46,796 bases of DNA from a virus. The notes under the pieces were generated by a model. That model did no database searches. It was given only the letters and a program-made list of their open reading frames with translations, and had not been told where the DNA came from. Numbering within the stretch: the first letter of the stretch is position 1; every line of letters begins with the position of its first letter. The stretch is from IMG/VR virus record IMGVR_UViG_3300006922_000042, positions 1-46,796 of that record; one strand, 5' to 3'. Made by a program: the position numbers and the translations under genes. Positions 46,660-46,796 of the stretch are shown in pieces.

Positions 46660-46796
46660 CTACCCTTGCTTAATTAAGTGGTGCTTCTCATCATATGTAT
46701 GGATAGCGTGACAATTAGCACATAAGATTTCACACTTCCTTATCTCTGCCTTAATAGTCTTAATAGCATACTCCATCAATCTACTTACAGGCGCTT
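46660..46796 (-). CDS. HNH endonuclease, C-terminal part, cut by window edge
   Basis: The frame is open from the right edge and ends in TAG at 46660-46662, five bases before the next HNH start. The visible 45 residues include LMEYAIKTIKAEIRKCEILCANCHAIHTYDE, i.e. the CEILCANCH half of an HNH zinc core. The start lies outside the window. It resembles the end of the adjacent HNH gene (CEVLCAICHRIKTFE), so the two may be a duplicated pair. Confidence 0.7.
   Translation of the reverse strand, partial: APVSRLMEYAIKTIKAEIRKCEILCANCHAIHTYDEKHHLIKQG

Noticed and set aside
1-46796. CRISPR array, tRNA genes, integrase, phage RNA polymerase, reverse transcriptase/DGR
   Set aside because: No evenly spaced identical repeats with spacers, no tRNA T-arm in the gaps, and no matching protein motifs were seen. 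The Cas4-like gene at 40079 is a phage exonuclease without CRISPR context.

Overview
The window reads as most of the genome of a lytic, marine podovirus-like phage of the HMO-2011 type, the group first described on a SAR116 alphaproteobacterium and later on Roseobacter and Pelagibacter hosts. The strongest marker is a family A DNA polymerase that carries a DnaJ-type CxxCxGxG zinc finger between its exonuclease and polymerase domains, which is a recognised feature of HMO-2011. Supporting markers are the DnaB-like helicase, monomeric class II ribonucleotide reductase, ThyX, MazG, glutaredoxin, T7-type endonuclease I and Cas4/RecB-like nuclease. I see no phage RNA polymerase, integrase, CI-like repressor, tRNA gene or CRISPR array. 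A DUF1127 gene also points to an alphaproteobacterial host. The group assignment rests on recalled family features, not on a search.

Layout. Positions 1-568 hold no convincing gene; they carry a sigma70-like promoter and an array of AT-rich repeats. Positions 569-4696 (+ strand) hold a run of tiny, mostly Lys/Arg-rich proteins, including HNH-like, DUF6321-like and DUF5872-like ones, then a small head-decoration-like protein, then DUF1127 behind a ribosome-site hairpin. Positions 4735-13531 hold the packaging and head module: small terminase, a conserved overlapping gene, large terminase, portal, scaffold, major capsid protein. Positions 13555-24450 hold fibres, tail adaptor/tubular proteins and a glycine-rich tip protein. 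Positions 24447-35224 hold small membrane proteins, a GH19 muralytic virion protein, a holin candidate and three very large internal virion proteins. A hairpin terminator at 35229-35255 closes this rightward block.

Positions 35254-46796 (- strand) hold the replication and nucleotide module, packed with TAATG/ATGA overlaps. Reading in transcription order from the right edge: two HNH endonucleases, ThyX, three mini-genes, helicase, DNA polymerase, a probable ssDNA-binding protein, Cas4/RecB-like nuclease, DUF6447, endonuclease I, DUF3310, MazG, NrdJ, glutaredoxin, mini-genes, endonuclease VII. NrdJ with glutaredoxin, ThyX and MazG should turn host ribonucleotides into dNTPs, which the helicase and polymerase use; the endonucleases resolve and trim the products for the terminase.

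Points for a second look: (1) the large terminase frame is broken by one in-frame TAA at 5890-5892, and the gene before it seems to begin at ATA rather than ATG, two one-base lesions within 800 bases; (2) a DUF1127 gene whose ribosome site lies in a perfect 9-bp hairpin; (3) an island of about ten tiny basic proteins, some sharing a GG-x-x-KK motif, with a DUF5872-like protein split over two overlapping genes; (4) an iteron-like array at 232-429; (5) a near-exact 23-nt duplication flanking the endonuclease VII gene end.
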